64,000 nt of DNA, from the NCBI GenBank assembly GCA_026391455.1, contig JAPLEH010000009.1:1-64000 (forward strand), in the 5' to 3' direction. Shown here one piece after another: positions 55,714 to 64,000 of the stretch. The notes beneath the pieces are model-generated. The model was not told the DNA's origin. It worked only from the letters and a program-made list of their open reading frames with translations, and searched no databases. Source of the stretch: Bacteroidota bacterium. GTDB taxonomy: Bacteria; Bacteroidota; Bacteroidia; Chitinophagales; Chitinophagaceae. Positions within the stretch are counted from its first letter, which is position 1. Each line of letters opens with the position of its first letter. Position numbers and translations under genes: made by a program.

Positions 55714-56970
55714 ATGAATCAATCCGGTGTGATAAATGTGCAGCCCGATTTTGCATCTGCTTACCAGCGGTTGAAAAAGATCGTAACCCGTACGCCCCTG
55801 ACGTACAATATCAGTCTCTCTAAAAAGTATAACTGTCATGTATACCTGAAAAGAGAGGATCTGCAAATTGTACGTTCGTATAAACTGCGGGGAGCATACA
55901 ATATGATGAGTTCCCTGCCACAGTCGCAATTAGAACAGGGAGTCGTATGCGCCAGCGCGGGCAATCATGCACAGGGATTTGCCTACAGTTGCCGTAAACT
56001 GGGCGTTAAAGGCACGGTATTCATGCCGGTGATCACACCCAAACAAAAAGTAAAACAAACAAGAATGTTTGGGGAGCAGTTCATCGAAGTCATTCTCTCC
56101 GGAGACACCTTTGATGACTGTGCCATTGCTGCAAAAAAATTCACTGCTGATCATAACATGGTATTCATACCACCCTTCGATGATATGCGTATCATCGAAG
56201 GACAGGGCACCGTGGGTGTGGAGATACTGGAAGACCTTTCCGAAGTAGATTACCTTTTTACACCGGTAGGTGGTGGCGGACTGAGCGCAGGAGTAGGCAC
56301 TTATTTTAAAACCTATTCACCACACACCAAGATCATCGGTACCGAGCCCGAAGGAGCTCCATCTATGTATGAAGCCATGAAAGCGGGTCATCCGGTCACA
56401 CTCGATCATATCGATCGGTTTGTGGATGGGGCAGCCGTAAAACGGGTAGGCGATCTAACCTTCCGTATTTGTAAAGATGTATTGGATCATATGCACCTCG
56501 TTCCGGAAGGAAAAGTATGCTCCACGATCTTAAAATTATACAATGAAGATGCAATCGTGGCTGAACCCGCCGGTGCGCTGTCCATTGCCGCTTTGGATGA
56601 TTTCGCAGAAGTGATACAGGGAAAGAATGTGGTGTGCATTGTAAGCGGGAGCAACAATGATATTGACCGGATGCAGGAAATAAAGGAACGCAGTCTGCAG
56701 TACGAAGGTTTGAAACATTATTTTCTTATCAGCTTTGCACAACGTCCGGGTGCGTTGAAAGAATTTGTAAACAATGTACTGGGACCTACCGACGATATCA
56801 CCCGTTTTGAATATATGCAGAAGACAAATAAAGAGAACGGTCCGGCATTGGTGGGAGTGGAATTGCAACAGCCTGCCGACTATGAACAACTGTTGAACAA
56901 AATGAAATTATCCAATATCAGTTTTTCGGAAATCAACAAGAACGACCAGTTGTTTGGATATTTAGTATAA
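55714..56970 (+). CDS. ilvA: Threonine ammonia-lyase
   Basis: 418 residues, fold-type II PLP enzyme. It makes 2-oxobutyrate from threonine for isoleucine synthesis. The PLP Lys is in VRSYKLRGAYNMM (about residue 58); VGGGGLSAGVGTYFK binds phosphate; a single C-terminal ACT-like domain (HYFLISFAQRPGALKEFVNN) gives the short form. The pathway setting supports the biosynthetic rather than catabolic role. It ends the ilv cluster. Confidence 0.92.
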   Translation: MNQSGVINVQPDFASAYQRLKKIVTRTPLTYNISLSKKYNCHVYLKREDLQIVRSYKLRGAYNMMSSLPQSQLEQGVVCASAGNHAQGFAYSCRKLGVKGTVFMPVITPKQKVKQTRMFGEQFIEVILSGDTFDDCAIAAKKFTADHNMVFIPPFDDMRIIEGQGTVGVEILEDLSEVDYLFTPVGGGGLSAGVGTYFKTYSPHTKIIGTEPEGAPSMYEAMKAGHPVTLDHIDRFVDGAAVKRVGDLTFRICKDVLDHMHLVPEGKVCSTILKLYNEDAIVAEPAGALSIAALDDFAEVIQGKNVVCIVSGSNNDIDRMQEIKERSLQYEGLKHYFLISFAQRPGALKEFVNNVLGPTDDITRFEYMQKTNKENGPALVGVELQQPADYEQLLNKMKLSNISFSEINKNDQLFGYLV

Positions 56971-57126
56971 GCTGATTAGTCTATTGATTTTGTGGATAAA
57001 TACATATTCAATCCAATAACCAATTGAAAGATTTTTAGTAATTTCAAACGGTTCGCTTGCTATACGAAATATGATGCGGAATGTTTCAAACTCATTCCTA
57101 TTATTTCATTAAACGATTAACTACCA

Positions 57127-60100
57127 ATGGCAGGCAACCAGGGACTTTATGATCCTTCTTTTGAACATGATGCATGTGGCATCGGCTTTGTGGCCAATAT
57201 TCGCGGCCATAAATCGCACCAGCATATTTCCGACGCACTTACGGTATTAGAGAACATGGAACACCGGGGTGCCTGTGGTTGTGAAAACAACACCGGCGAC
57301 GGAGCGGGCATCATGTTTCAAACGCCCCATGAATTCTTTTTTGATGAATGTCTTAAACTGGGCATTCATCTTCCTTCATTTGGGAAATATGCCGTGGGAA
57401 TGATCTTCTTCCCCAAAGAGATCCGGCTGCGCGAAGAATGCCGCGATATAATTATCCGCGCAGCGGAAAAACTGGGACTTGATATCCTCACTTTCCGCAA
57501 AGTACCCGTCAATACAACTGGCATTGGTCCCACTGCCCTGAGCGTGGAGCCTGAAATAGAACAGGTATTCGTGGCCTGTCCCGATCATATCACCCAGCCG
57601 GATGATTTTGAAAGAAAATTATTTGTGCTTCGCAACTATGCCACGCATCTGATCAATAGTACAGTACGAAAAGATGAGATCGGTTTTTATATCGCATCGC
57701 TCTCCTATAAAACCATCGTATACAAAGGGCAACTCACCAGCATGCAGGTGCGTCAGTATTTTCCTGACCTCAGCAACAAACGGGTGGTAAGTGCATTCGG
57801 GTTGGTACATTCCCGCTTTGCCACCAATACATTCCCATCGTGGAAACTTGCCCAGCCATTCCGTTATATCGCACACAACGGTGAGATTAATACCCTGCAG
57901 GGTAACCTGAACTGGCTTAAGACCAGTGAAAAAGGGTTCACCACCCCTTATTTCTCCAAAGAAGAAATGGAAATGCTGCTGCCTGTCGTCACGGAAGGAC
58001 AAAGTGATTCGGCCTGCCTGGATAATATCATTGAATTGCTCACGCTTACAGGTCGCTCGCTGCCCCATGTGATGATGATGCTAATACCTGAAGCCTGGGA
58101 CGGGCACGATGAAATGGATCCTGTAAAAAAAGCCTTCTATGAATTCCACTCTTCCTTTATGGAACCCTGGGATGGGCCCGCTTCCATTTCATTTACCGAT
58201 GGAAAAATAATCGGTGCCACGCTCGACCGCAACGGACTCCGCCCCTCGCGCTATTGCGTTACCAATGATGATCGCGTGATCATGGCTTCAGAAACAGGTG
58301 TATTGCCCGTGGATCCTGCTATCATTATAGAAAAAGGAAGATTGCAACCAGGAAAGATGTTCGTGGTGGATATGGAGAAAGGACGTATCATCAGTGATAC
58401 CGAACTAAAACAACATATCTGTTCGCAAAAGCCTTATGGCGACTGGCTGAATAAATATAAAATTCGTCTCGAAGAATTGCCAGAACCCCGGGTTATGTTC
58501 ACACACCTGGAGCATGACCAGGTTTTCAAATACCAGAAAACATTCGGCTACTCTTCGGAAGACCTGCAAACCATTATCGCTCCCATGGCACTCGAAGGCA
58601 AAGAGCCGGTGGGCTCCATGGGAACCGATGTGCCATTAGCCGTACTCAGTGATCAGCCGCAACACCTGAGCAGTTATTTCAAACAATTATTTGCACAGGT
58701 TACGAATCCGCCTATTGATCCGATACGGGAGCGACTGGTGATGTCGCTCGCCACTTTCGCCGGTAATAACGGCAACCTGCTGACGGAAGATCCGCTTACC
58801 TGTCATAGTGTGGCATTGAAACATCCGGTACTCAATAATTATGAACTCGAAAAGATAAGAAGTATTGACACCGGTTTATTCCAATCAAAAACCATTCAGT
58901 GTTTTTTCAAAGCGGATGGAAAACCGGGTTCTTTACAAAGGGGATTGGAACGCATTTGTGAATATGCGGTACATGCAGTCGAAGATGGATTTAAAGTACT
59001 CATTCTGCAGGACAGGGCCATCGACTCCATGCATGCGGCCATACCTTCTCTGTTATCCACTGCAGCCGTACATCATCATCTTATCCGCAAAGGGATGCGC
59101 GGCCAGGTGGGGATTATCGTGGAAGCAGCGGATGTATGGGAAGTGCATCATTTCGCCTGTCTCATCGGATTTGGTGCAACTGCCATCAATCCCTATCTCG
59201 CCTTATCCTCCATTCGTGATATGCGCGAAACCGGCAAGCTGTTGGCACCCGATGGCAGTACCACTACATTGACCGAAGATGTACTGAAGAAAAATTATAT
59301 CAAAGCCGTTAATGACGGATTGCTCAAAGTGTTTTCCAAAATGGGCATATCCACCTTGCAATCTTACCAGGGTGCACAGATATTCGAGATACTGGGGTTG
59401 AACAAAGAGGTGGTGAATAAATATTTCACCGGGGCCACTTCCCGTATTGAAGGCATGGGACTCGATGAGATCGCGAAAGAAACATTGGCGAAACATTTTT
59501 ATGCGTTCAGCAAAAAAGATATTCCGGTAGACCGGTTGCCGGCCGGTGGTGTATACCAATGGAAACGAAAAGGTGAATTCCATTTATTCAATCCGCAAAC
59601 CATTCACCTGTTGCAGCATGCCACCAGCATGAACGACTATACCACATTTAAAAAATATTCCAGACTGGTGAACGAACAAGCGGAAAAAGCCTGCACACTC
59701 CGGGGTTTATTCCGATTTCGTAAACACCGGAATGCTGTGCCCATCGAAGAAGTGGAGCCTGCTGAAAATATATTCAAACGATTTGCTACCGGTGCTATGA
59801 GTTTTGGTTCCATTTCCTGGGAAGCACATACCACATTGGCGATTGCCATGAACCGCATCGGAGCAAAAAGCAATACTGGTGAAGGTGGTGAAGATGAACG
59901 CCGTTATGAAAAATTGCCGAATGGAGATTCCATGCGCAGTGCCATCAAGCAAGTGGCCAGTGCACGATTTGGTGTCACCAGTTTATATCTTACAGAAGCC
60001 GACGAACTGCAGATCAAAATGGCACAGGGTGCCAAGCCCGGTGAAGGCGGCCAATTGCCCGGACATAAAGTAGATGAATGGATCGGTAAAGTACGACATG

Positions 60101-61665
60101 CCACGCCAGGTGTGGGACTGATATCACCACCACCGCATCACGATATTTATTCGATAGAAGATCTTGCGCAGTTGATCTACGATCTGAAGAATGCAAACCG
60201 TGCAGCACGCATCAGTGTAAAACTGGTGAGCAAAGCCGGTGTGGGTACCATTGCTGCCGGCGTTACCAAGGCCAAAGCAGATGTGGTGCTGATCGCAGGG
60301 CATGATGGAGGCACCGGTGCATCACCATTGAGTTCAATCCGGCATGCAGGTCTTCCCTGGGAACTGGGGCTGGCAGAAACACACCAGACACTGGTGAAGA
60401 ACCGTCTCCGCAGCCGTGTAGTGGTGCAGGCAGATGGTCAATTGAAAACAGGAAGGGATATCGCCATTGCTGCTTTGCTCGGTGCAGAAGAATGGGGTAT
60501 TGCCACCGCGGCATTGGTGGTGGAAGGATGCATCATGATGCGCAAATGCCATATGAACACCTGTCCCGTGGGTGTGGCCACACAGGATGGTGAATTGCGC
60601 AAGCGTTTCAAAGGGAATCCCGATCATGTGGTGAATTTCTTCCGGATGATCACCCAGGAACTAAGGGAGATCATGGCTGAACTTGGGTACCGAACAGTAA
60701 ATGAAATGATCGGCCAGGTAGACAGCCTTGAAATGCGTGATGATATCGAACATTGGAAATATAAAACACTGGATCTGTCGGCAGTGTTGTACAAAGAACC
60801 CAATTCATTGTACACCACATTGCATTGCAGTGAAGCGCAGGACCATGGATTAAGTGAAAGTCTCGACTGGAAATTATTGGAAGCCGCAAAGCCTGCGATG
60901 GAGAAACAGGAAAAAGTGCGTGCTGCATTTACCATAAAAAATACGGACCGTACTGCAGGCACGATCTTATCGAATGAGATCACGAAGAAATATAAAGCGG
61001 CGGGATTGCCTGAGCATACCATTCATTTCAATTTTACAGGGACAGCAGGTCAGAGTTTTGGAGCCTTTAATACCAAAGGGATCACATTGGAACTGGAAGG
61101 AGATGCAAATGATTATTTCGGCAAAGGGCTGAGTGGTGCAAGACTGATCATTTATCCTCCCAAAACCGCCACCTATACACCGGAAGAAAACAGTATCATT
61201 GGCAATGTGGCACTCTATGGTGCTACGTCGGGTGAAGCATTTATCAGAGGTAAAGCCGGGGAACGTTTTTGTGTACGTAATTCCGGCGCCAGTGTGGTGG
61301 TGGAATCAGTGGGCGATCATGGATGTGAATATATGACCGGTGGTAAAGTGGTGATACTGGGAGATACCGGACGGAATTTTGCAGCCGGTATGAGCGGAGG
61401 CATCGCGTATATCTATGATGTAAAAGGAAAATTTGCCGGCAATTGTAATCAGGAGATGGTGGACCTCGACCCCTGTGATATTGCGGATAAAAATGAATTG
61501 TTCACTTTATTGCAAAAACACCTGGAATACACGGGCAGTACAGTAGCTGAATTCATACTTAAGGACCTGGATAATCAGTTACCTCATTTTGTAAAAGTAT
61601 TTCCGAAGGATTACAAAAAAGCATTGCAAACAAAATCAACAGCCGTAAAACAAATGCACAATTAA
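57127..61665 (+). CDS. gltB: Glutamate synthase large subunit
   Basis: 1512 residues, full length. The N-terminal glutaminase domain begins with HDACGIGFVAN, whose Cys becomes the nucleophile after propeptide removal. Then a central domain, the FMN domain (VKLVSKAGVGTIAAGVTKAK, GHDGGTGASPLSSIRHAGLPW), the [3Fe-4S] motif MMRKCHMNTCPVGVATQ and the C-terminal beta-helix (GLSGARLIIYPP, GNVALYGATSGEAFIRG). It forms glutamate, the amino donor for IlvE. The partner gltD does not follow; an IS lies 37 bases downstream. Confidence 0.95.
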   Translation: MAGNQGLYDPSFEHDACGIGFVANIRGHKSHQHISDALTVLENMEHRGACGCENNTGDGAGIMFQTPHEFFFDECLKLGIHLPSFGKYAVGMIFFPKEIRLREECRDIIIRAAEKLGLDILTFRKVPVNTTGIGPTALSVEPEIEQVFVACPDHITQPDDFERKLFVLRNYATHLINSTVRKDEIGFYIASLSYKTIVYKGQLTSMQVRQYFPDLSNKRVVSAFGLVHSRFATNTFPSWKLAQPFRYIAHNGEINTLQGNLNWLKTSEKGFTTPYFSKEEMEMLLPVVTEGQSDSACLDNIIELLTLTGRSLPHVMMMLIPEAWDGHDEMDPVKKAFYEFHSSFMEPWDGPASISFTDGKIIGATLDRNGLRPSRYCVTNDDRVIMASETGVLPVDPAIIIEKGRLQPGKMFVVDMEKGRIISDTELKQHICSQKPYGDWLNKYKIRLEELPEPRVMFTHLEHDQVFKYQKTFGYSSEDLQTIIAPMALEGKEPVGSMGTDVPLAVLSDQPQHLSSYFKQLFAQVTNPPIDPIRERLVMSLATFAGNNGNLLTEDPLTCHSVALKHPVLNNYELEKIRSIDTGLFQSKTIQCFFKADGKPGSLQRGLERICEYAVHAVEDGFKVLILQDRAIDSMHAAIPSLLSTAAVHHHLIRKGMRGQVGIIVEAADVWEVHHFACLIGFGATAINPYLALSSIRDMRETGKLLAPDGSTTTLTEDVLKKNYIKAVNDGLLKVFSKMGISTLQSYQGAQIFEILGLNKEVVNKYFTGATSRIEGMGLDEIAKETLAKHFYAFSKKDIPVDRLPAGGVYQWKRKGEFHLFNPQTIHLLQHATSMNDYTTFKKYSRLVNEQAEKACTLRGLFRFRKHRNAVPIEEVEPAENIFKRFATGAMSFGSISWEAHTTLAIAMNRIGAKSNTGEGGEDERRYEKLPNGDSMRSAIKQVASARFGVTSLYLTEADELQIKMAQGAKPGEGGQLPGHKVDEWIGKVRHATPGVGLISPPPHHDIYSIEDLAQLIYDLKNANRAARISVKLVSKAGVGTIAAGVTKAKADVVLIAGHDGGTGASPLSSIRHAGLPWELGLAETHQTLVKNRLRSRVVVQADGQLKTGRDIAIAALLGAEEWGIATAALVVEGCIMMRKCHMNTCPVGVATQDGELRKRFKGNPDHVVNFFRMITQELREIMAELGYRTVNEMIGQVDSLEMRDDIEHWKYKTLDLSAVLYKEPNSLYTTLHCSEAQDHGLSESLDWKLLEAAKPAMEKQEKVRAAFTIKNTDRTAGTILSNEITKKYKAAGLPEHTIHFNFTGTAGQSFGAFNTKGITLELEGDANDYFGKGLSGARLIIYPPKTATYTPEENSIIGNVALYGATSGEAFIRGKAGERFCVRNSGASVVVESVGDHGCEYMTGGKVVILGDTGRNFAAGMSGGIAYIYDVKGKFAGNCNQEMVDLDPCDIADKNELFTLLQKHLEYTGSTVAEFILKDLDNQLPHFVKVFPKDYKKALQTKSTAVKQMHN

Positions 61666-61667
61666 TA

Positions 61668-61680
61668 ACCCGATAGCTAT
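61668..61680. repeat. Broken CCCGATAGCTATCGGG palindrome
   Basis: ACCCGATAGCTAT is present but the expected CGGGT is replaced by ggttc. The IS left end lies 22 bases further on, so the break may record the IS insertion or a nearby deletion. Confidence 0.7.
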
Positions 61681-61702
61681 GGTTCATTATTCACTATTCG
61701 CC

Positions 61703-63159
61703 ATTCAATGTCGTTTACTTAAGCTACAATTGTTTGTAATTCATTGAAGGTGGTTTCTTTTTAATTTTCTTTCGTTTAAACTTTCTATTTGGTCTGACTA
61801 TTTCGGTAGTAGCTTTGAGCACTTTGTCAATGGCCTGCAAAACCGGCCTGACTATTTTACTTATAAATACTTTTGTGATGTTTTCTTTGATCATCGACAA
61901 TGCATTTGTTCTGTTCACCTTATGCGGATGTTTTCTTTCCTGAGTTTCGGCCTCTTTTTTGAGTTTCTCTTCTATCGGAAAAAGCATTACCGCAGTGGTG
62001 GTCATTGTAAATAGTTTTGCATAAAAATCCTGCCTTACAGCAAGGGCTGTTTTACCAGAAAAAGCTTCTAACTGCAATCTGCTTTTAAATAGTTTATACC
62101 CCTCTTCTACATTCCATCGGTAATGGTATAATTCTGAAAAACAATCATATGGAAGTACTTTCTCGTCTGTAATTGAAGTACAAAGCACTTCCGAACCTCC
62201 ATCGGGTAATGGTACGCAAACCAGACGGCACTTAATGGTGTGCCGATCTTTTTTGTTCTTTTCGTGCTGATCCTTTTTGCTTACCGGCAACCTAAAGGTG
62301 ACTTGCTTATCCTTAATACCATCTGCTATCATTTGCCGGGCCTCAAGCCACCATTTTTCCTGTATCCGAAGTACATATTCAATTCCCCGGGACTGCATAT
62401 CAGACATCAGTTCCAGGCTTGGATAACCCCGGTCGAATATCACTAAATCTTTACCAGCAACTACTTGTGTAAAATGATTTCGAGCCAGATCACGCTCACT
62501 TTGTGTATAAGAACCCATCTGGCCATCCAATACTGTTAAATTAAGCACATCATACAAAACAGAGATCCTGGCCACCGAGCGCGGACTATCTGCGTAAGGA
62601 CCAAAACAAACTGTCCCGAATTGTTCAGTAATACTTTCATGATTGGGCAAAACGGCGGTGCTCCCATCTATAGCCAGCAACCGAAACCCATTAAAACTCC
62701 GCCATGGAGCATTTTTATAAAAGCTTCGCAGGCCTACCTGATTCAACTCAGAAAATGCCTCTGGCTTTAATTTAGACCGGCTACGGCTAAAGGCACCTTT
62801 GGTCACATGTTGAATGCTAAAATCAGTTCCCTGAAGACGCTGGTAAAAACTATTGAGTTCCCGTTGAAGAGAACGGCTAAGACCTTGCGTAAGCAATGTT
62901 ATCAGGTGTTTGAAGGTTATTTTTCTGTTCCGGGTAAATCCTTTTCCGCCGTCTTGTGAACGGCTTCTGTTAACAAATTTCTCATCTTCTATGGTATTTA
63001 TTACTTCATCAAAATAGTTTTCCCGAAATCCTGATAAAGAGGCTTTTCCTGTGATAACAAAGCCCCTATAATCCTGGTGCAAAAATAACCCGATCTTGAA
63101 TTACAAAAATTGTCAAAGAACTTTATTTATCTTTATTTCTTAAGTAAACGACATTGAAT
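61703..63159 (-). mobile_element. Complete IS4-family insertion sequence
   Basis: About 1457 bases with perfect 21-base terminal inverted repeats: 61703-61723 and 63139-63159. It contains one transposase gene. The flanks are tgaatagtgaat-type word repeats, which blur any target-site duplication; none is certain. The right 124 bases are identical to 1-124. Confidence 0.88.
61724..63082 (-). CDS. IS4-family transposase
   Basis: 452 residues. The DDE residues are visible: Asp in LLAIDGSTAVLP (about 143), Asp in LVIFDRGYPSLEL (about 220) and Glu in the Y-x2-R-x3-E-x6-K signature YHYRWNVEEGYKLFK (about 345). The tail is rich in Lys (RKFKRKKIKKKPP). The frame opens with TTG at 63080-63082, since a stop lies seven codons upstream; no ATG is near. 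It looks intact and, given the identical second copy, recently active. Confidence 0.9.
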   Translation of the reverse strand: MHQDYRGFVITGKASLSGFRENYFDEVINTIEDEKFVNRSRSQDGGKGFTRNRKITFKHLITLLTQGLSRSLQRELNSFYQRLQGTDFSIQHVTKGAFSRSRSKLKPEAFSELNQVGLRSFYKNAPWRSFNGFRLLAIDGSTAVLPNHESITEQFGTVCFGPYADSPRSVARISVLYDVLNLTVLDGQMGSYTQSERDLARNHFTQVVAGKDLVIFDRGYPSLELMSDMQSRGIEYVLRIQEKWWLEARQMIADGIKDKQVTFRLPVSKKDQHEKNKKDRHTIKCRLVCVPLPDGGSEVLCTSITDEKVLPYDCFSELYHYRWNVEEGYKLFKSRLQLEAFSGKTALAVRQDFYAKLFTMTTTAVMLFPIEEKLKKEAETQERKHPHKVNRTNALSMIKENITKVFISKIVRPVLQAIDKVLKATTEIVRPNRKFKRKKIKKKPPSMNYKQL

Positions 63160-63282
63160 TGTGAATAGTCAATAGTGAATGGTCAATTGTGAATCGCCAA
63201 TCTAAAACCGAAAATCTAAAACCTAAAACGTACACCGTACATCGTACATCAAAAATCGTTCATCAAACATCGTACATCAACC
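63160..63282. repeat. Word-repeat spacer before folA
   Basis: Phrases gtgaatagtcaatagtgaat, then aaccgaaaatctaaaaccta, then repeated cgtacatcaa-type units up to the folA ATG. Confidence 0.65.
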
Positions 63283-63774
63283 ATGATTATTTCTCTTGTA
63301 GTAGCAGCGGCCAATAATAATGCGATTGGAAAGGACGGGAAGATGCCCTGGCATTTGCCCAATGATTTGAAGCATTTTAAGAATGTAACCTGGGGGATGC
63401 CGGTGGTGATGGGGCGGAAAACCTATGATTCTTTAGGGAAACCGCTTGCCGGGAGGAAAAATATTGTCATTACCCGTCAGCCGGGTTGGGAAGCAACTGG
63501 TACAGTAGCTGTAAAGAATATAGAAGATGCACTCTTTGTAGCCCGTCAGGCGGATGTGCTGGAAGTGATGGTGATCGGAGGTGGTGAAATTTATAAAGCG
63601 TTATTTGAAAAGGCTAAACGCATTTACCTAACCCGTGTGGAAGCAGAACCCGAAGCGGATACTTTTTTTCCGGCGATTCCCCCCGATGAATGGCGGCTCG
63701 TAAGTCAGCAAAATCACGAAGCCGATGAAAAGAATGATTATAATTATTCGTTTCAGATTTGGGAACGCATTTAG
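63283..63774 (+). CDS. folA: Dihydrofolate reductase
   Basis: 163 residues, type I DHFR. It reduces dihydrofolate with NADPH. Motifs: ISLVVAAANNNAIGKDGKMP (substrate-binding loop), PWHLPNDLKHFK, VVMGRKTYDSLGKPLAGRKN and VMVIGGGEIYKALFEKA. It stands alone between repeat spacers; thyA is not in the window. Confidence 0.95.
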   Translation: MIISLVVAAANNNAIGKDGKMPWHLPNDLKHFKNVTWGMPVVMGRKTYDSLGKPLAGRKNIVITRQPGWEATGTVAVKNIEDALFVARQADVLEVMVIGGGEIYKALFEKAKRIYLTRVEAEPEADTFFPAIPPDEWRLVSQQNHEADEKNDYNYSFQIWERI

Positions 63775-63878
63775 TTAGTTTGCAGTTGGCAATTTGCAGT
63801 TGGCAGTTGGCAATTTGCAGTTGGCTGTTTTGTATTCCATTAGCACATTAGCAAATTAGCACATTAGCATATTATCAC
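63775..63878. repeat. Word-repeat spacer after folA
   Basis: gcagttggcaattt repeats with single-word swaps, then agcacattagcaaatt repeats, running up to the next start codon. Confidence 0.7.
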
Positions 63879-64000
63879 ATGTACTCCCCTTCGCAATTAG
63901 CATTTAAATACCTGAAATATTATCTTACTTCATCCAATGGGAAGGGGCATGGCACGCATTCACCGTTTGTGTTTCAGTTTATCACAAAAGTGATGAATGA
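63879..64000 (+). CDS. N-terminus of a class I methyltransferase-like protein, cut by the window edge
   Basis: The first 40 codons: MYSPSQLAFKYLKYYL, then HGTHSPFVFQFITKVMN. The HSPFVF.FIT pattern at the N-terminus is typical of a Bacteroidota SAM-dependent methyltransferase family; the SAM motif itself would lie outside the window, so the call is tentative. Confidence 0.55.
   Translation, partial: MYSPSQLAFKYLKYYLTSSNGKGHGTHSPFVFQFITKVMN

Noticed and set aside
56991-56999. TGTGGATAA, a perfect DnaA box, and a near match TTATACACA at about 35209
   Set aside because: Single isolated boxes without a cluster, AT-rich unwinding element or dnaA/dnaN genes; expected by chance in 64 kb.
61690-61702. 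Target-site duplication of the IS
   Set aside because: Flanks on both sides are related word repeats, so similarity cannot be told from a true duplication.
63220-63282. Repeated cgtacatcgtacatc units as a CRISPR array
   Set aside because: Units are too short and contiguous, with no regular spacers and no cas genes.

Overview
The window looks like chromosomal DNA of a Bacteroidota bacterium, most likely a member of the Chitinophagaceae or a close relative. This is inferred from three things: promoters with a TAnnTTTG -7 element and almost no Shine-Dalgarno sites, the DUF6702-HupE-M1 peptidase neighbourhood, and intergenic word repeats and CCCGATAGCTATCGGG palindromes typical of that group. 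No rRNA, tRNA, CRISPR array or origin was found.

Layout. Positions 1-133 hold the right end of an IS4-family element; a complete copy lies at 61703-63159 in the same orientation. Positions 216-9683 carry glmM, a methyltransferase, two LtaS-like sulfatase-fold membrane proteins around a PAP2 phosphatase, a HlyC/CorC membrane protein and a DUF6702 protein. Positions 9793-16337 hold HupE, a tandem pair of secreted M1 peptidases (the first frameshifted near its 3' end) and an esterase. Positions 16416-21905 hold two divergent GldM-like lipoproteins, a MORN-type protein and a large BNR/VPS10-like protein. Positions 21906-29200 are an AT-richer accessory region on the minus strand: an Imm35-like protein, several orphan small proteins, a HEPN-like protein and an AIPR-family defence protein. 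It is interspersed with 5'-truncated copies of the 3' end of the VPS10-like gene, as expected from repeated insertions at that spot. A candidate structured RNA lies at about 29449-29620. Core genes (S1C protease, CoA-transferase, aroQ, carA) follow. A second accessory stretch at 35382-42252 has a C5 methyltransferase with a BsuBI/PstI-type endonuclease, a Fic protein with a frameshifted 5' end, and a LodB-LodA pair in which LodA carries an N-terminal catalase-like domain.

Positions 44529-61665 are a branched-chain amino acid block: leuA-leuC-leuD-leuB, an attenuator, ilvE-ilvD-ilvB-ilvN-ilvC-ilvA and gltB. Between leuB and ilvE lies a 31-codon leader peptide very rich in Ile and Val codons, followed by an intrinsic terminator and an alternative antiterminator pairing. 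This is a complete attenuation switch. folA and the start of a methyltransferase gene close the window.

Strongest second-look items: the catalase-LodA fusion, the ilv attenuator, the candidate structured RNA, and the 3'-end fragments that mark insertions behind the VPS10-like and MORN genes.
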